6,540 nucleotides of DNA from Calditrichota bacterium (GTDB lineage: Bacteria > Electryoneota > RPQS01). How positions within the stretch are numbered: position 1 is the first letter of the stretch; the number at the start of each line of letters is the position of its first letter. The notes below the pieces were generated by a model. The model did not search any database. It saw only the letters and a list, made by a program, of their open reading frames with translations, and had not been told where the DNA came from. The translations under genes and the position numbers were made by a program. Positions 5,571 to 6,540 of the stretch are shown here, piece by piece. The stretch lies in assembly GCA_020057985.1 (NCBI GenBank), contig JAGVEU010000257.1, positions 1-6,540 of the forward strand, given 5' to 3'.

Positions 5571-5581
5571 TTCCCTAACCC

Positions 5582-6540
5582 ATGACAAAACCAGAATTCA
5601 CTTCCCTCCATGCCGCCGCCCAAAACCCGTGGGTCTTCTTCACCGAGCACGTCAAGACTCAAGACCCCGCCCGCGGCAACCGCACCTTTCCCGATTACGA
5701 TTATCTTCGTGTGCTCGTCTACCTGATGGAGCAAGAGCGCTTTCTGCTCGTTCCCAAATCACGGCAGATGATGGTCACGTGGACCGCCGTCGCCTATTAT
5801 GTCTATCTCGCGCTCTTTCGCAAGCCGGGTATCTATCTGTTTCTCTCCCGTAACGAACGCTGTGCCGAAGAATTGCTCGACCGTGCTCGCTACATTCTCG
5901 AACGACTGCCCAAATATATGCAGCCCAAGCGTTCCACAAACAGTAAAGCCGAAATCGCTTTTGGCAATCTCGGCTCGCGCATTCTTTCGCTGCCCGCCAG
6001 TCCCGATGGCCCACGAATGTATTCGCCGACCGGAGTCTTCTGGGATGAAATGGCCTTCACTCCCTACGATGAACACATCTGGGCTGCTTTGAAACCCGCC
6101 CTCGACAGCGGCGGCAAATTCATCGGCGTCTCCTCCTCCGGCGGCGCCTACAACCTCTTCGCAAAACTCGTTCAAGACGAGAATGAAACGGATTGCAATC
6201 CGGCTTCATCGCTCATCGTTCATCGTTCATCGTTGCCTTCAGAGGTTCCACCCTCATCCCTGTTCACCGTCCACCGCCTCCACTACTCCGCCCATCCTGA
6301 CAAGCAATCGGAAAAATGGAAGCGCATGGCAGCCCGTGGCATGTCAGAACAACGTTGGCAACAGGAACAGGAAATCAGCTTCACCGCTACCGGCGATCTC
6401 GTTTATCCCGAGTTCGACTCCAACCGGCATATTCTCAAAGAGGAGATCCGCGCCAATCCCGAATGCGAAATCTACCGCTCCATTGATTTCGGCTATCGCT
6501 ATCCGTTTGTGCTCTGGTTCCAAAAAACAATGACCGGCGA
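5582..6540 (+). CDS. Terminase large subunit, partial (runs off window end)
   Basis: Open from ATG 5582 through the last base; 319 residues are visible and the C-terminus lies outside. This is the ATP-driven DNA-packaging motor and nuclease that fills the phage head. Motifs in order are a Walker A-like LVPKSRQMMVTW (residues 56-67), Walker B with VFWDEMAF (D155-E156 as the acidic pair), a coupling-motif-like GVSSSGG (182-188), the linker helix RGMSEQRWQQEQEISFTATG (252-271), and the start of the RNase H-like nuclease at YRSIDFGY, with D302 the likely first metal ligand. The P-loop reads KSRQMMVTW, lacking the usual glycine after RQ-x. Residues 208-218 are encoded by a 7-bp repeat array inserted in frame between ATPase and nuclease domains. 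No ribosome binding site precedes the start, and an earlier in-frame start is not evident. Confidence 0.85.
   Translation, partial: MTKPEFTSLHAAAQNPWVFFTEHVKTQDPARGNRTFPDYDYLRVLVYLMEQERFLLVPKSRQMMVTWTAVAYYVYLALFRKPGIYLFLSRNERCAEELLDRARYILERLPKYMQPKRSTNSKAEIAFGNLGSRILSLPASPDGPRMYSPTGVFWDEMAFTPYDEHIWAALKPALDSGGKFIGVSSSGGAYNLFAKLVQDENETDCNPASSLIVHRSSLPSEVPPSSLFTVHRLHYSAHPDKQSEKWKRMAARGMSEQRWQQEQEISFTATGDLVYPEFDSNRHILKEEIRANPECEIYRSIDFGYRYPFVLWFQKTMTG
6205..6232 (+). repeat. 7-bp tandem repeat (TTCATCG type, 4 units) inside the terminase gene
   Basis: Units TTCATCG, CTCATCG, TTCATCG and TTCATCG are read in frame as SSLIVHRSSL (residues 209-218). The surrounding segment, residues about 201-232, is Ser/Pro-rich and unlike the rest of the protein. 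A weaker echo (SSLFTVHRL) follows at residues 225-233. Confidence 0.75.

Overview
The window looks like chromosomal DNA of an uncultured bacterium, tentatively from the Fibrobacteres-Chlorobi-Bacteroidetes (FCB) superphylum or a related candidate phylum, with a tailed-phage head-gene module beside it. The FCB guess is inference. It rests on a secreted VCBS/FG-GAP-type gene ending in a type IX-like (FlgD-like) sorting tail, and on several + strand genes that lack a clear Shine-Dalgarno (SD) sequence. I see no tRNA, rRNA, integrase or CRISPR array.

Left part (1-1285, minus strand): a decayed locus. Two paralogous secreted VCBS/FG-GAP proteins lie in tandem. The upstream copy (850-1285) keeps its signal peptide, one calcium-loop repeat and the C-terminal sorting domain, but the middle is lost and the two halves are in different frames. 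The downstream copy (about 500-798) keeps only the signal peptide and first repeat. It then runs into a fragment of an IS630-type transposase (about 209-510), itself truncated at both ends. Its far end lies on a small array of 7-bp repeats. A good candidate promoter for this pair lies at 1395-1423.

Middle (1286-2140): about 850 bp with no convincing gene. It holds three tandem copies of a GC-rich palindrome, a separate 14-bp palindrome, an AT-rich stretch and a candidate promoter (2027-2055) facing right.

Right part (2141-6540, plus strand): a phage structural and packaging module. The order is decoration/head-fibre-like protein (2141), HK97-fold-like major capsid protein (2734), small protein of unknown role (4035), head-tail connector-like protein with an internal duplication (4443), small terminase-subunit-like protein (5269) and large terminase (5582, running off the window end). 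The genes would make and fill a capsid: terminase packages DNA, the capsid and decoration proteins form the shell, and the connector joins head to tail. The usual order is terminase, portal, protease, capsid, connector. Here the terminase pair lies downstream of the capsid and connector, and no portal, protease or scaffold lies between.

The most striking feature is the non-coding DNA of the phage module. Every gap between its genes carries short tandem arrays with a strict 7-bp period, in several unrelated unit sequences (for example ATCGTTC, TTTCATT, AATTCAT, TTTCAAG), usually ending a few bases before the next start codon. One array also sits in frame inside the terminase gene and another at the edge of the transposase fragment. 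A GC-rich palindrome (CCCCCCTTGTAAGGGGGG) occurs both in the intergenic region and at the end of the small terminase-like gene, where it supplies the last codons and the stop. A 36-bp inverted-repeat element separates the capsid gene from the next gene. The module therefore appears heavily colonised by repeats of the kind usually found in a bacterial chromosome, which suggests long residence in the host (a prophage, prophage remnant or domesticated particle).
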